From the NCBI RefSeq assembly GCF_002252585.1, contig NZ_NQLD01000012.1: a DNA stretch of 64,000 bases. One strand, written 5' to 3'. Below, in pieces: positions 8,994 through 17,424 of this stretch (position 1 is the first letter of the stretch; each line of letters starts with the position of its first letter). The notes beneath the pieces are model-generated. The model did no database searches. It was given only the letters and a program-made list of their open reading frames with translations, and was not told the DNA's origin. A program made the translations under genes and the position numbers. Source of the stretch: Methanocatella intestini. Its GTDB lineage: Archaea > Methanobacteriota > Methanobacteria > Methanobacteriales > Methanobacteriaceae.

Positions 8994-10226
8994 ATGAAAT
9001 ATGTAATTTTTATCCCTGACGGTTCAAGTGACTATCCAATTGACGAATTAGACGGTAAGACTCCACTTATGGCAGCTGATACTCTAAACATTGATAAAAT
9101 GGCAAAAGCGGGTTTTGGAGGTTTAACCAATAATGTTCCTGATGCATACACTCCAGGTTCTGATGTAGCTAATATGAGTATTTTCGGATTTAACCCTGCA
9201 AATTATTATACTGGTCGAGGACCACTGGAAGCAGGCAGTATGGGTATTGAAACTACTGATAAGGATGTAATTTTCAGATGCAATACCATTACCCAGAAGG
9301 ACAACCATATGGATGATTTTAATGCAGGTCATATTACTTCTGGGGAAGCTGAAATACTTATGGACAGCTTAAATGATTACTTCAATGAAAAATATGATGA
9401 TTTTAAAGGCAGATTCTATTCAGGAGTCAGTTACAGACATCTGTTTGTATATTCCTGTGACAGTGCTGAAGATGCTAAGCTATTGGCTGGTTTAAAGACT
9501 ATGCCTCCTCATGATATTGCAGGTGAAGACTTAAATGAAAATACTTCAGGCGACAAATGGGATGAAAAATTACCTGATTTCATTAAAAAGATTATGTGGG
9601 AATCAGGAGAAGTTCTGGAAAATCATGAAGTCAATAAAAAAAGAGTAGCTGATGGCAAAAAACCTGCAAATATGGTATGGCTATGGGGTCAGGGAGTAAC
9701 ACCAACTTTACCTAATTTTAAAGATGTTTACGGATTGGATGCAGCAGTAATTACTGGTGTTGATTTGTTGAAAGGAATTGGTGCTTTTGCAGGCTTTGAC
9801 ATTATTGATGTTCCCGGAGCTACCGGATACTTTGATACTGATTATGAAGCTAAAGGAAAATATGCAATTGAAGCTTTAAAAAACCATGATGTAGTCTTTG
9901 TACACATTGAAGCTCCTGATGAAGCAGGACATGCATCAGACACTGCTGAAAAGGTTAAAGCTATTGAACAAATTGATAAATATATTGTAGGTCCGGTTTT
10001 AGACAGCTTAAAAGGTCAGGACTTTAAGGCAGCTATTTTGCCGGATCATCCAACTCCTGTTTCAGTTGGAACTCACACAAGAGATGATGTGCCTTTAATA
10101 ATATATGCTTCTGATAAAACAGGTGATGAGTGCGAATCATTTGATGAACAGGGTGTTCTTAAAGGCAGTTTAGATAAAAAAGAAGGATATAAGTTAATGT
10201 CCAGACTAATTAATGATGATTTTTAG
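8994..10226 (+). CDS. apgM: 2,3-bisphosphoglycerate-independent phosphoglycerate mutase, archaeal type
   Basis: Interconverts 2- and 3-phosphoglycerate in glycolysis/gluconeogenesis. The 410-residue protein starts with IPDGSSDYP (metal ligand Asp), has SDVANMSIFGFNP carrying the serine nucleophile near 62, GRGPLEAGSMGI, and the metal sites VHIEAPDEAGHASD and LPDHPTP, all typical of the alkaline-phosphatase-superfamily aPGAM. It follows hom by 27 bases and may be co-transcribed. Full length, no oddities. Homologues can act on other phospho-substrates, but the full motif set supports apgM. Confidence 0.93.
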   Translation: MKYVIFIPDGSSDYPIDELDGKTPLMAADTLNIDKMAKAGFGGLTNNVPDAYTPGSDVANMSIFGFNPANYYTGRGPLEAGSMGIETTDKDVIFRCNTITQKDNHMDDFNAGHITSGEAEILMDSLNDYFNEKYDDFKGRFYSGVSYRHLFVYSCDSAEDAKLLAGLKTMPPHDIAGEDLNENTSGDKWDEKLPDFIKKIMWESGEVLENHEVNKKRVADGKKPANMVWLWGQGVTPTLPNFKDVYGLDAAVITGVDLLKGIGAFAGFDIIDVPGATGYFDTDYEAKGKYAIEALKNHDVVFVHIEAPDEAGHASDTAEKVKAIEQIDKYIVGPVLDSLKGQDFKAAILPDHPTPVSVGTHTRDDVPLIIYASDKTGDECESFDEQGVLKGSLDKKEGYKLMSRLINDDF

Positions 10227-10258
10227 ATAAACCATCTCCTTAATCATTTTCTTTTAAT

Positions 10259-10273
10259 GTTGTTAATCGCAAC
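10259..10273. promoter_or_regulatory. Imperfect copy of the GTTGTAA-type operator
   Basis: GTTGTTAATCGCAAC is an inverted repeat (GTTG..CAAC) 44 bp, centre to centre, before a better copy at 10303. It probably binds the same regulator upstream of the MATE gene. It is weaker than the other two copies. Confidence 0.4.
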
Positions 10274-10302
10274 AGTTATATATCTGGAAATTTATAATTC
10301 AT

Positions 10303-10317
10303 GTTGTAATTTACAAC
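10303..10317. promoter_or_regulatory. Perfect inverted-repeat operator before the MATE gene
   Basis: GTTGTAATTTACAAC is a perfect 7-bp inverted repeat with one central base, 30 bp before the MATE start. A near-identical site lies before the esterase gene at 12158, so the two transcription units probably share a regulator. Size and shape fit a dimeric winged-helix (MarR/PadR/TetR-like) protein. No candidate regulator gene lies beside it. Confidence 0.6.
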
Positions 10318-10347
10318 AATAATTTTATTTTTTATGGTGTACCAAAT

Positions 10348-11709
10348 ATGGAATCTTTAATTAAAACCCCGAAACATTATTTATTTTCCAATAAAGCGTT
10401 ATTTGCCCTGTTTTTACCGTTGCTTATTGAGCAGGGACTTGAATTTTTTGTAGGGTTTGCAGATTCTGTAATGGTTGCATCTTTAGGTGAATCAGCAATT
10501 TCCGGTGTTTCATTAGTTGATTTTCTAATGCAGTTATTAATTTTCGGATTTTCTGCACTGGCTACCGGAGGAGCAGTAATAGCCGGTCAGTATTTAGGAA
10601 ACAATAAGCCAAAAAAAGCTAGAGGAGCATGCAATCAGCTTGTATGGTTTTCCGGAATTTTATCAGTTTTTTTAATGCTATTTGTTTTAATAGCCAAATC
10701 CTTTTTAATAAGCACTTTATTTGGTCAGATTGAAGCAGACGTATGGAACTATGCAAATATTTATTTATTGTTTATGGCTTTTTCAATACCATTTATAGCT
10801 ATTTACAATGCAGGAGCAGCAATTTACAGAACCAGTGGAAATGCAATCCTTCCAATGAAAATAATGGTTATCTGTGATATTTTAAATGTTATAGGTAATG
10901 CAGTTGGTATTTACTATTTGGGTTTAGGTGTTGAAGGAGTAGCTGTTTCCACTGTACTTTCAAGACTGGTTGCAGCAGCAGCTATAATGCATTTCACATT
11001 AGATGAAAACTTCAAACTGCATATTAAAAGAACTTTAAAACATAAATTTGATTGGAAAGTTCTTAAAAAAGTGCTGAATGTAGGTATTCCATACGGTATT
11101 GAAAACGGTTTATTCCAGTTTGGCCGTGTGCTGGTTTTAAGTTTAGTTTCAACTTTTGGAACAGTAGCTATTGCAGCTAATTCTGTAGGTTATGCAATTG
11201 GAGTATTTTCAGTATTGCCGGGGTTTGCAATTAATCTTGGAATGACTGCAGTAATCTCAAGATGTGTTGGAGCAAATGATTATGAACAGGCCAGATATTA
11301 CAATAAAAAGATTATTTTAATTGTTGTTGTGTGTCATATTATTGTTAATGCAGTAATATTTGCCCTGTTGCCGGTTATTTTAGGTCTTTATAATTTATCT
11401 CCTGCTACTGCAGCACTGTCTGCTAAAATGATTATCTGGCACGGTACGCTTGGAATTTTAATTTGGCCAATAGCATTTACACTGCCTAACCTGTTTAGAG
11501 GTGCTGGTGATGCAAAATGGGCAATGGCAGTAAGTTTAACAGTAATGTTTACCTGCAGAATAGGTTTGTCTTACATTTTAGCCATAAACTTTAACATGGG
11601 AGTATTTGGAACATGGGTAGCTATGTTTATTGACTGGTTCGTAAGAGGCGGATTATACATCTACAGATACTTCAGCAATAAATGGACGGAATATAGGGTG
11701 GTTACATGA
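10348..11709 (+). CDS. MATE family multidrug/cation antiporter
   Basis: A 453-residue polytopic membrane protein with about 12 hydrophobic segments in two homologous halves, as in MATE exporters driven by Na+ or H+ gradients. Family-like features are the N-terminal FLPLLIEQGLEFFVGFADSVMV segment and YLGNNKPKKARG in the first half, and the repeat in the second half with NLFRGAGDAKWAM. It exports small organic cations or metabolites; the substrate is unknown. It overlaps the flavodoxin gene by 4 bases (ATGA) and has two operator-like inverted repeats just upstream, so expression is probably controlled by a ligand-sensing repressor. Confidence 0.9.
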   Translation: MESLIKTPKHYLFSNKALFALFLPLLIEQGLEFFVGFADSVMVASLGESAISGVSLVDFLMQLLIFGFSALATGGAVIAGQYLGNNKPKKARGACNQLVWFSGILSVFLMLFVLIAKSFLISTLFGQIEADVWNYANIYLLFMAFSIPFIAIYNAGAAIYRTSGNAILPMKIMVICDILNVIGNAVGIYYLGLGVEGVAVSTVLSRLVAAAAIMHFTLDENFKLHIKRTLKHKFDWKVLKKVLNVGIPYGIENGLFQFGRVLVLSLVSTFGTVAIAANSVGYAIGVFSVLPGFAINLGMTAVISRCVGANDYEQARYYNKKIILIVVVCHIIVNAVIFALLPVILGLYNLSPATAALSAKMIIWHGTLGILIWPIAFTLPNLFRGAGDAKWAMAVSLTVMFTCRIGLSYILAINFNMGVFGTWVAMFIDWFVRGGLYIYRYFSNKWTEYRVVT

Positions 11710-12128
11710 ATCTGATTATATATTTTTCAGCTGAAGGCCATACAAAAAAAGCAGCCTTTAAATTACATGAATTAATAAGCAGTGAAATTTTTGAAATTAA
11801 AACGGAAATTCCATATCCTGATGACCATAAAAAACTTTTAGAAGCAGCTAAAAAGCAATGGAAAAACCGCGAAGTTGTAGAACTGGAAAATGATATAAAT
11901 ATAGATAAATTTGATACAATATATTTATGTTATCCCAATTGGTTCGGAACACTTCCATTAGCTGTAGCCAGCTTTTTAAAAAGTCATGATTTTACAGATA
12001 AAAAGATAACAGCTATCTGTACTCATGGTGGCAGTGGACTTGGCAACAGTCTGAAAGATATTAAAAAATTAGCTGCAGGTGTTAATATTAAAGGCAGTTT
12101 AGCAATTTATTCAGAAGATATAAAATAA
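11706..12128 (+). CDS. Flavodoxin family protein
   Basis: A 140-residue flavodoxin fold protein. Residues 5-13 (IYFSAEGHT) form the FMN phosphate loop, YLCYPNWFGTLP near 80 and THGGSGLGNSLKD near 105 form the isoalloxazine loops. Such short flavodoxins carry electrons or act as NAD(P)H-quinone type reductases. It is translationally coupled to the MATE gene by the overlapping ATGA, so the two probably respond to the same redox or drug-like signal. The partner reductase is not known. Confidence 0.85.
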   Translation: MNLIIYFSAEGHTKKAAFKLHELISSEIFEIKTEIPYPDDHKKLLEAAKKQWKNREVVELENDINIDKFDTIYLCYPNWFGTLPLAVASFLKSHDFTDKKITAICTHGGSGLGNSLKDIKKLAAGVNIKGSLAIYSEDIK

Positions 12129-12157
12129 ATTTATATATTAAAAACATTAAAAATTAT

Positions 12158-12172
12158 GTTGTAATTTGCAAC
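12158..12172. promoter_or_regulatory. Operator-like inverted repeat before the esterase gene
   Basis: GTTGTAATTTGCAAC differs by one base from the operator at 10303. It sits 14 bp before the esterase ATG, where a bound protein would cover the start region. Having the same site before two units separated by about 1.8 kb argues for a small regulon. Confidence 0.55.
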
Positions 12173-12185
12173 AGTTTGTGATATT

Positions 12186-12977
12186 ATGGTATTGTTTAGA
12201 GGAGATATTAAGTGCAAGTCACTTCAAAGAAGAACGTCAATCAGTGTAATTTTACCTGCAGACAACATACATTACTTGCAGGGTACTGAAGAAATAGTAG
12301 AAAAGCCATATAAAACATTATACCTGCTGCATGGGCTTTTTGGTAGTGATGATATATTTTTGGCAAACACTACGATTCAGAAATTTGCAGAAGACCATAA
12401 TATTGCAGTTGTCTTGCCAAGTGGAGAAAATAGCTTTTATGTAGACCAGAAGGACTCTCACAAGTATTACGGTGAGTTTATAGGTCGTGAACTTGTTGAA
12501 ATGACAAGAAACATTTTCCCCCTGTCTCATAAAAAAGAAGACACATATCTTGCAGGTTTTTCAATGGGAGGATATGGAGCTATTAGAAACGGATTGAAAT
12601 ATCATGATACTTTTGGATGTATAGGTGCAATTTCTGCAGCTCTGCTGACAGATGATTTGCATAATTGGGGCGAGGGAGATGATTTACTCTCTTCAAGATC
12701 TTTTGCCCAGTCCTGTTTCGGCGACTTGGATAAAGTAATCGGAAGTGACATGGACCCCAAATTTTTAATTGATGATTTAATAGCTAAAGATATAGAAATT
12801 CCAAGGATTTTCATGGCAGTTGGAGATAATGACTTCTTATATAATGAAAATATGGATTATTACAATTACTTAAAATCAAGAAATGTTGATGTGGAATTCA
12901 GATGCTCTTCAGGAGAACACACCTGGGAGTTTTGCAATGATTATATTAAAGAATTTATAGAATGGCTTCCATTATAA
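12186..12977 (+). CDS. Putative esterase (alpha/beta hydrolase, esterase D/antigen 85 family)
   Basis: A 263-residue hydrolase. The nucleophile elbow GFSMGGYG places the catalytic Ser near 126; VGDNDF near 217 and GEHTWEF near 243 supply the likely Asp and His. LYLLHGLFG near 46 forms the oxyanion strand. The family includes S-formylglutathione hydrolases and acyl esterases; there is no signal peptide, so it is cytoplasmic. It carries the shared operator just upstream and runs 14 bases ahead of the aldo/keto reductase start, suggesting a joint detoxification or carbonyl-handling role (inference). Confidence 0.82.
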   Translation: MVLFRGDIKCKSLQRRTSISVILPADNIHYLQGTEEIVEKPYKTLYLLHGLFGSDDIFLANTTIQKFAEDHNIAVVLPSGENSFYVDQKDSHKYYGEFIGRELVEMTRNIFPLSHKKEDTYLAGFSMGGYGAIRNGLKYHDTFGCIGAISAALLTDDLHNWGEGDDLLSSRSFAQSCFGDLDKVIGSDMDPKFLIDDLIAKDIEIPRIFMAVGDNDFLYNENMDYYNYLKSRNVDVEFRCSSGEHTWEFCNDYIKEFIEWLPL

Positions 12978-12991
12978 AAAGAGATGATAAT

Positions 12992-14122
12992 ATGAAAAAA
13001 TTCGGTTTTGGATGCATGAGATTACCGTGTAACAGTGACAATCCTGAAGATATTGACATGCCTCAGGTATTTGAAATGGTTGATAAATATATTGAAAGCG
13101 GATTCAATTACTTTGACACTGCATACGGATATCATGAGGGATTAAGTGAAGTGGCAATTAGAAAGGCAGTTATTGAAAGATATCCGAGAGAAGATGTAAT
13201 AATAGCTGATAAATTACCTGTGTGCCTGCTTAAACCTTCACATAACCTTGAAGAAATATTCAATGAGCAAAAAGAAAGATGTGGTGTTGAGTATTTTGAT
13301 TATTACATGCTGCACAATCTTACAAACAATTTCTACAATGGAATTATTCCTCAGTTAAATTGTTTTGAGTTTGCAGAAAAGTTAAAGGAAGACGGATTTA
13401 TCAAACACCTCGGAATTTCATTTCATGATGATGCAGACACTCTTGATAAAATATTAAAGGAACATCCTTCTATAGAATTTGTGCAGTTGCAGATAAACTA
13501 TCTTGACTGGGACAATGAGGGAATTCAGTCAAGAAAATGCTATGAAGTAGCCAGAAAATACAATAAGGATATTATTGTAATGGAGCCTTTAAAAGGAGGG
13601 TCACTGGTAAATATTCCAGATGAAGCAGGTAAAATACTGACAGATTCAAATTCTGATTTGTCACTTGCATCATGGGGAATCAGATTTGCAGCCGGTCTGG
13701 AAGGTGTTTTAACAGTACTGTCCGGAGTAAGTACATTGGAACAGCTTGAAGACAATTTAAGCTATATGAAAGATTTCGCTCCATTAACTGAAGATGAACA
13801 GAAGGTTATTGGGGATGTTGTTGAAATTATTAATGATTCAATAGCTATTCCATGTACTGGATGTGATTACTGTTTGGACGCATGTCCTACAAACATTCCA
13901 ATTTCAAAGTTCTTTGCTCTTTACAATGATGTTGAACAATCTATTGAACTTCAGTTTTTACATTATTTCTACTATGATAATTTAGCAAGGAAAAATGCAC
14001 CTGCATCTTCATGTTTGGAATGCGGGGAATGTGAAAAAAATTGCACTCAGCATATAAAGATTGCTGATGAACTTAAAAAGGTTAAAGACTTGCTGGAAGT
14101 TGATTTGGAATCTATGTTATGA
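12992..14122 (+). CDS. Aldo/keto reductase with C-terminal 4Fe-4S ferredoxin domain
   Basis: A TIM-barrel aldo/keto reductase (GFGCMRLP at the N-terminus, FDTAYGYHEG with the Asp/Tyr catalytic pair near 48-53, DKLP with the catalytic Lys, YMLHNL) followed by a ferredoxin-like tail with CTGCDYCLDACP and CLECGECEKNC. This fusion is common in anaerobes. An in-frame ATG at 12962 overlaps the esterase; the ATG at 12992 is preferred because it follows GAGATGAT and begins MKKFGFGCMRLP like the family. Co-transcribed with the esterase. The physiological substrate is unknown. Confidence 0.88.
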   Translation: MKKFGFGCMRLPCNSDNPEDIDMPQVFEMVDKYIESGFNYFDTAYGYHEGLSEVAIRKAVIERYPREDVIIADKLPVCLLKPSHNLEEIFNEQKERCGVEYFDYYMLHNLTNNFYNGIIPQLNCFEFAEKLKEDGFIKHLGISFHDDADTLDKILKEHPSIEFVQLQINYLDWDNEGIQSRKCYEVARKYNKDIIVMEPLKGGSLVNIPDEAGKILTDSNSDLSLASWGIRFAAGLEGVLTVLSGVSTLEQLEDNLSYMKDFAPLTEDEQKVIGDVVEIINDSIAIPCTGCDYCLDACPTNIPISKFFALYNDVEQSIELQFLHYFYYDNLARKNAPASSCLECGECEKNCTQHIKIADELKKVKDLLEVDLESML

Positions 14123-14311
14123 TAGTAAAGTATTTATAAATAATGCTATAAATGTTACTATCGGAAGAGTTTTACTCTTTCTGATTTTTGTTTAAAAGAA
14201 TTTATCTGAGGTGATTGGTCATTCCACCACCCAACCCGATGGCTGATTGCCGGAATTCTTTTAGGTAAAAATTAGGTAGCTATACAATTACACCACCCAA
14301 GTATAGCTACC
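14121..14311 (+). ncRNA. Cluster of hairpins before pyrG, possible structured leader or small RNA
   Basis: Four stems follow one another: GATAGTAA/TTACTATC (14121-14128 with 14155-14162), AAGAGT/ACTCTT (14165-14179), a 10-bp stem TAAAAGAATT/AATTCTTTTA (14193-14202 with 14254-14263) enclosing 51 bases, and a perfect 11-bp stem GGTAGCTATAC/GTATAGCTACC (14275-14285 with 14301-14311). The third and fourth both expose the same 10-mer CACCACCCAA in the enclosed region (14225-14234 and 14291-14300). I recognise no known RNA family. It could be the pyrG leader or an independent RNA. The last stem ends 86 bases before the pyrG ATG. Confidence 0.4.
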
Positions 14312-14397
14312 ATAATTTAATCTAATTTTTTTCAAATTATTATATATATCATGAATAACTAAACTATAAATGTATATAATTTTATTTTTTTATAAAA

Positions 14398-16014
14398 ATG
14401 GAGAGGATTTTTCTGACAAAGTATATTATTATAACTGGTGGGGTAGTTAGTTCTATTGGAAAAGGAATTACTTCTGCATCTATGGGTCGTATTTTAAGAT
14501 CTTATGGTTTAAAAGTAGCTGCTATTAAAATAGACCCTTATTTGAATTGGGATTCAGGAACATTAAACCCTTATCAGCATGGTGAAGTTTTTGTAACTAA
14601 TGATGGAATGGAGACTGACTTGGATTTAGGTCATTATGAAAGATTTTTAGATGTTGAACTGCCTGGTTTATCTAACATTACTACAGGTAAAGTTTATAAA
14701 TCTGTTATTTCTAAAGAAAGGGAAGGTAAATTCTTGGGGGCTTGTGTTCAAGTTATTCCACATATTACTAATGAAATTAAAGAAATGATCAGGTTAATCT
14801 CTGATAATGGAGATTATGATGTTGTTTTAATTGAGTTAGGTGGTACTGTTGGGGATATTGAAAGCCAACCTTTCCTGGAAGCTTTAAGGCAACTTAGAAA
14901 TGAAGAAGGGCATGATAATGTCATGTTTGTTCATGTTACATTTATTCCATACCTGAATGCTGCCGGTGAATTTAAAACCAAACCAACACAACATTCTACA
15001 AAAGAATTAAGAAGTATGGGTATTAACCCTGATGTTATTGTATGCAGATCTCAGGAACCGATTGATGATGCTTTAGAAGGAAAAATAGCTCATTTCTGTG
15101 ATGTGGATCAGAAAGCTGTTGTAAACACTCCTGATGCAAGTACTATTTATGAGGTTCCATTGGTTTTAGAGGAAAATAACATTGGTGAATTAATTGTTAA
15201 CAGAATAGGATTGGATATTAAACCGGATTCCTCAAAACTTGATGACTGGCGTAAAATTGTAGAATCTCTTAAGATTGAAAGTCCTGTTGTGAATATTGGA
15301 ATTGTCGGTAAATATGTTGAGCTTGAAGATGCATATATCAGTATCAGAGAATCTCTGCAACATGCTGCAGCTAGTGCAGGTGTAAAAGCCAATATCATTT
15401 ACATAAGTTCTGATGTTGACAAGTTGGATGAAGGTGTTATGGGCAATCTCCATGGTATTCTTATTCCTGGAGGATTTGGAGAACGAGGATTTGAAGGCAA
15501 ACTTGATGCTGTAGATTATGCTATTGAACATAATGTTCCACTCTTCGGTATCTGTTTAGGAATGCATTCTATTGTAACCCAATTTGCAAGACGCAACGGA
15601 TATCCTGAAGCTAACAGTGCAGAATTTGACAGCAATAATCCTCACCCAGTTATTGACATGATGGAAGAACAGAAAAAAGTTAAAAACATGGGTGGAACTA
15701 TGCGTTTAGGTTCTTATGACTGTAAGCTTATTGAGGGAACTAAAACATATGAAGCTTATAATAAGGAAGATATTGCAGAACGTCACAGACACAGATTTGA
15801 ATTTAACAATAATTACAGGAAAGATCTGGAAGACAAAGGTTTGATTATTTCTGGAGTTAGTCCTGATGACTTCTTAGTTGAAATTGTGGAATTGCCAAAT
15901 CATCCATGGGCTGTCGGCTGCCAGTTCCATCCGGAATTTAAATCAAGACCGAATAGGCCACATCCATTATTTAAATCATTTTTAGAAGCTATTTGTGAGT
16001 ATTCTAAAAACTGA
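14398..16014 (+). CDS. pyrG: CTP synthase
   Basis: Makes CTP from UTP with glutamine-derived ammonia. The synthetase domain (about 1-270) has KYIIITGGVVSSIGKGI, IDPYLNWDSGTLNP and GTVGDIESQPF; the amidotransferase domain has FGICLGMHS with Cys near 386 and QFHPEF near 515. Full length, 538 residues from the ATG. The start is doubtful. Family members begin (M)TKY, and a strong GGAGAGG site at 14400-14406 lies 6 bases before CTG 14413, which would give exactly that start; the ATG at 14398 overlaps the site itself. Both are in frame. Confidence 0.93.
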   Translation: MERIFLTKYIIITGGVVSSIGKGITSASMGRILRSYGLKVAAIKIDPYLNWDSGTLNPYQHGEVFVTNDGMETDLDLGHYERFLDVELPGLSNITTGKVYKSVISKEREGKFLGACVQVIPHITNEIKEMIRLISDNGDYDVVLIELGGTVGDIESQPFLEALRQLRNEEGHDNVMFVHVTFIPYLNAAGEFKTKPTQHSTKELRSMGINPDVIVCRSQEPIDDALEGKIAHFCDVDQKAVVNTPDASTIYEVPLVLEENNIGELIVNRIGLDIKPDSSKLDDWRKIVESLKIESPVVNIGIVGKYVELEDAYISIRESLQHAAASAGVKANIIYISSDVDKLDEGVMGNLHGILIPGGFGERGFEGKLDAVDYAIEHNVPLFGICLGMHSIVTQFARRNGYPEANSAEFDSNNPHPVIDMMEEQKKVKNMGGTMRLGSYDCKLIEGTKTYEAYNKEDIAERHRHRFEFNNNYRKDLEDKGLIISGVSPDDFLVEIVELPNHPWAVGCQFHPEFKSRPNRPHPLFKSFLEAICEYSKN

Positions 16015-16098
16015 TTCTCTTCATTTTTTCATTTTAAAAACAATTTTACACTCTTATTTTCTAGCTAATTAATATATTTCTTAGTTTATACTAGAATT

Positions 16099-16968
16099 AT
16101 GGATTTTAGTATTATATTTTTAGTTCAAATTATAGTTACATCTTTATTTTGTTGTTTGGCTGCAATTTTTGATGTTAAAACAGGAATTATATCTAATAAG
16201 CTAAATTTCTCTCTGCTTATTTTCGGATTAATTTCTAACCTGTTTTTGTCAGTTCTTTCTACTAACATTAAATACATTTTATGCTCAATAATTTCAATGT
16301 TTGTAACATATATAGTAACTTTGCTTTTTTGGAAATTAAAAATTTGGGGTGGGGGAGATGTAAAATTACTCACAGCTATTGCTACAGTTATACCATTTGG
16401 CATAAATGTTAACTTTTTAAATATTTATCCTCAGCTATCAGTTTACCCCTTTTCATTTACAGTAATTATAAACAGTATTTTAGTAGCATTTCCATTTCTG
16501 CTGATTTTTACTGGTTATCTGGTATTAAAAAACACAATATTTAACTCAAATAAGGACATGTTATTTTCATTTTTAAATATAAATTCCATATCTCTATTTT
16601 TAAAGTTAAATCTAAATAAATTAATACTGGTTAAAGACCTGAAAGAGGGAATGATTGTCAATGACTATTATTTTAATAATGAAAAGATAGCTATTTTAAT
16701 TAATGACATCAACGGCAATTTAAAAGTTTATAAAACAAAAGATAATCCGGATTTTGACTACTACTTCAAATCCCAAAGTGCAGGGGGAATAACCCTTCAG
16801 GATATGTATTTGTTAAAGATTATGAATGCTCAAAAAATCATATCCAACAACATTTCAATAAAAATAGGATTTCCATTTGCACCGGCAATACTTGCAGGAT
16901 TTTTAATATCTGTTATTTATGGTGATTTGATGATGCTGTTTATAAAAAAGTTCTTTCTGGTGATGTGA
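16099..16968 (+). CDS. Prepilin peptidase, type IV (A24 family, EppA-like)
   Basis: A 289-residue polytopic membrane aspartic peptidase. The two catalytic Asp motifs are FDVKTGIISN near 24-33 and GGGDVK near 83-88 (the GxGD motif). Hydrophobic segments flank both, and a soluble insertion of about 90 residues lies between 175 and 260 before the last membrane segment. It should cut class III signal peptides; the very next gene, overlapping by one base, encodes such a substrate (QISVEYLF). It thus serves as the processing enzyme for pilin-like proteins here and at the end of the window. Confidence 0.85.
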   Translation: MDFSIIFLVQIIVTSLFCCLAAIFDVKTGIISNKLNFSLLIFGLISNLFLSVLSTNIKYILCSIISMFVTYIVTLLFWKLKIWGGGDVKLLTAIATVIPFGINVNFLNIYPQLSVYPFSFTVIINSILVAFPFLLIFTGYLVLKNTIFNSNKDMLFSFLNINSISLFLKLNLNKLILVKDLKEGMIVNDYYFNNEKIAILINDINGNLKVYKTKDNPDFDYYFKSQSAGGITLQDMYLLKIMNAQKIISNNISIKIGFPFAPAILAGFLISVIYGDLMMLFIKKFFLVM

Positions 16969-17396
16969 TGCTTAAAGAAAATAACGGCCAAATTTCAGTT
17001 GAATATCTCTTTATATTTGCAATAGCTTTAATTCTTTTAACTGTTTTTACTCTGCCTTTAGCTAATCTGGCTATTGAAAAAACAACAGACATTTCCGATA
17101 CCATAAATGTCAAATCCCAGTTATATAAAATAGCTGATGGAATTAATCAGGTATATGGTGAAGGTCAGGGTGCAAAACAAAGTGTTAATCTGGAACTTGA
17201 TCAAAGCATTAATGTCAATATCTACAAAAAACATCTATCAGCCGGTGTAAAATTCAATGACCACTCATCTAAGCTGATTAAGGTAAATCATGATGGGGAT
17301 GTTATCAGCGGAATTCTAAATTTAAATAAAGGTAAAAATACTATTGTTATTGAATGGCCTGCTGAGAGTGAAAATATATTTATCTCTAAAAAGTAA
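16968..17396 (+). CDS. Class III signal peptide (prepilin-like) protein
   Basis: The N-terminus MLKENNGQISVEYLFIFAIA has a charged leader, the archaeal QxSxEYxxx class III motif after Gly8, and a hydrophobic stretch to about residue 35. Cleavage by the neighbouring peptidase after Gly is expected, leaving the helix to form a pilus-like core. The remaining about 100 residues are unrecognised and look beta-rich. The start ATG (16968) overlaps the upstream stop TGA by one base; a GTG at 16965 is possible. It probably forms or decorates adhesive pili. Confidence 0.8.
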   Translation: MLKENNGQISVEYLFIFAIALILLTVFTLPLANLAIEKTTDISDTINVKSQLYKIADGINQVYGEGQGAKQSVNLELDQSINVNIYKKHLSAGVKFNDHSSKLIKVNHDGDVISGILNLNKGKNTIVIEWPAESENIFISKK

Positions 17397-17424
17397 ATTA
17401 ATAATGTATGTGTGAGGTTAATTT

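Noticed and set aside
14121..14311. RNase P RNA, SRP RNA, or a known riboswitch before pyrG
   Set aside because: None of the conserved cores of those RNAs is visible; length and stems do not fit.
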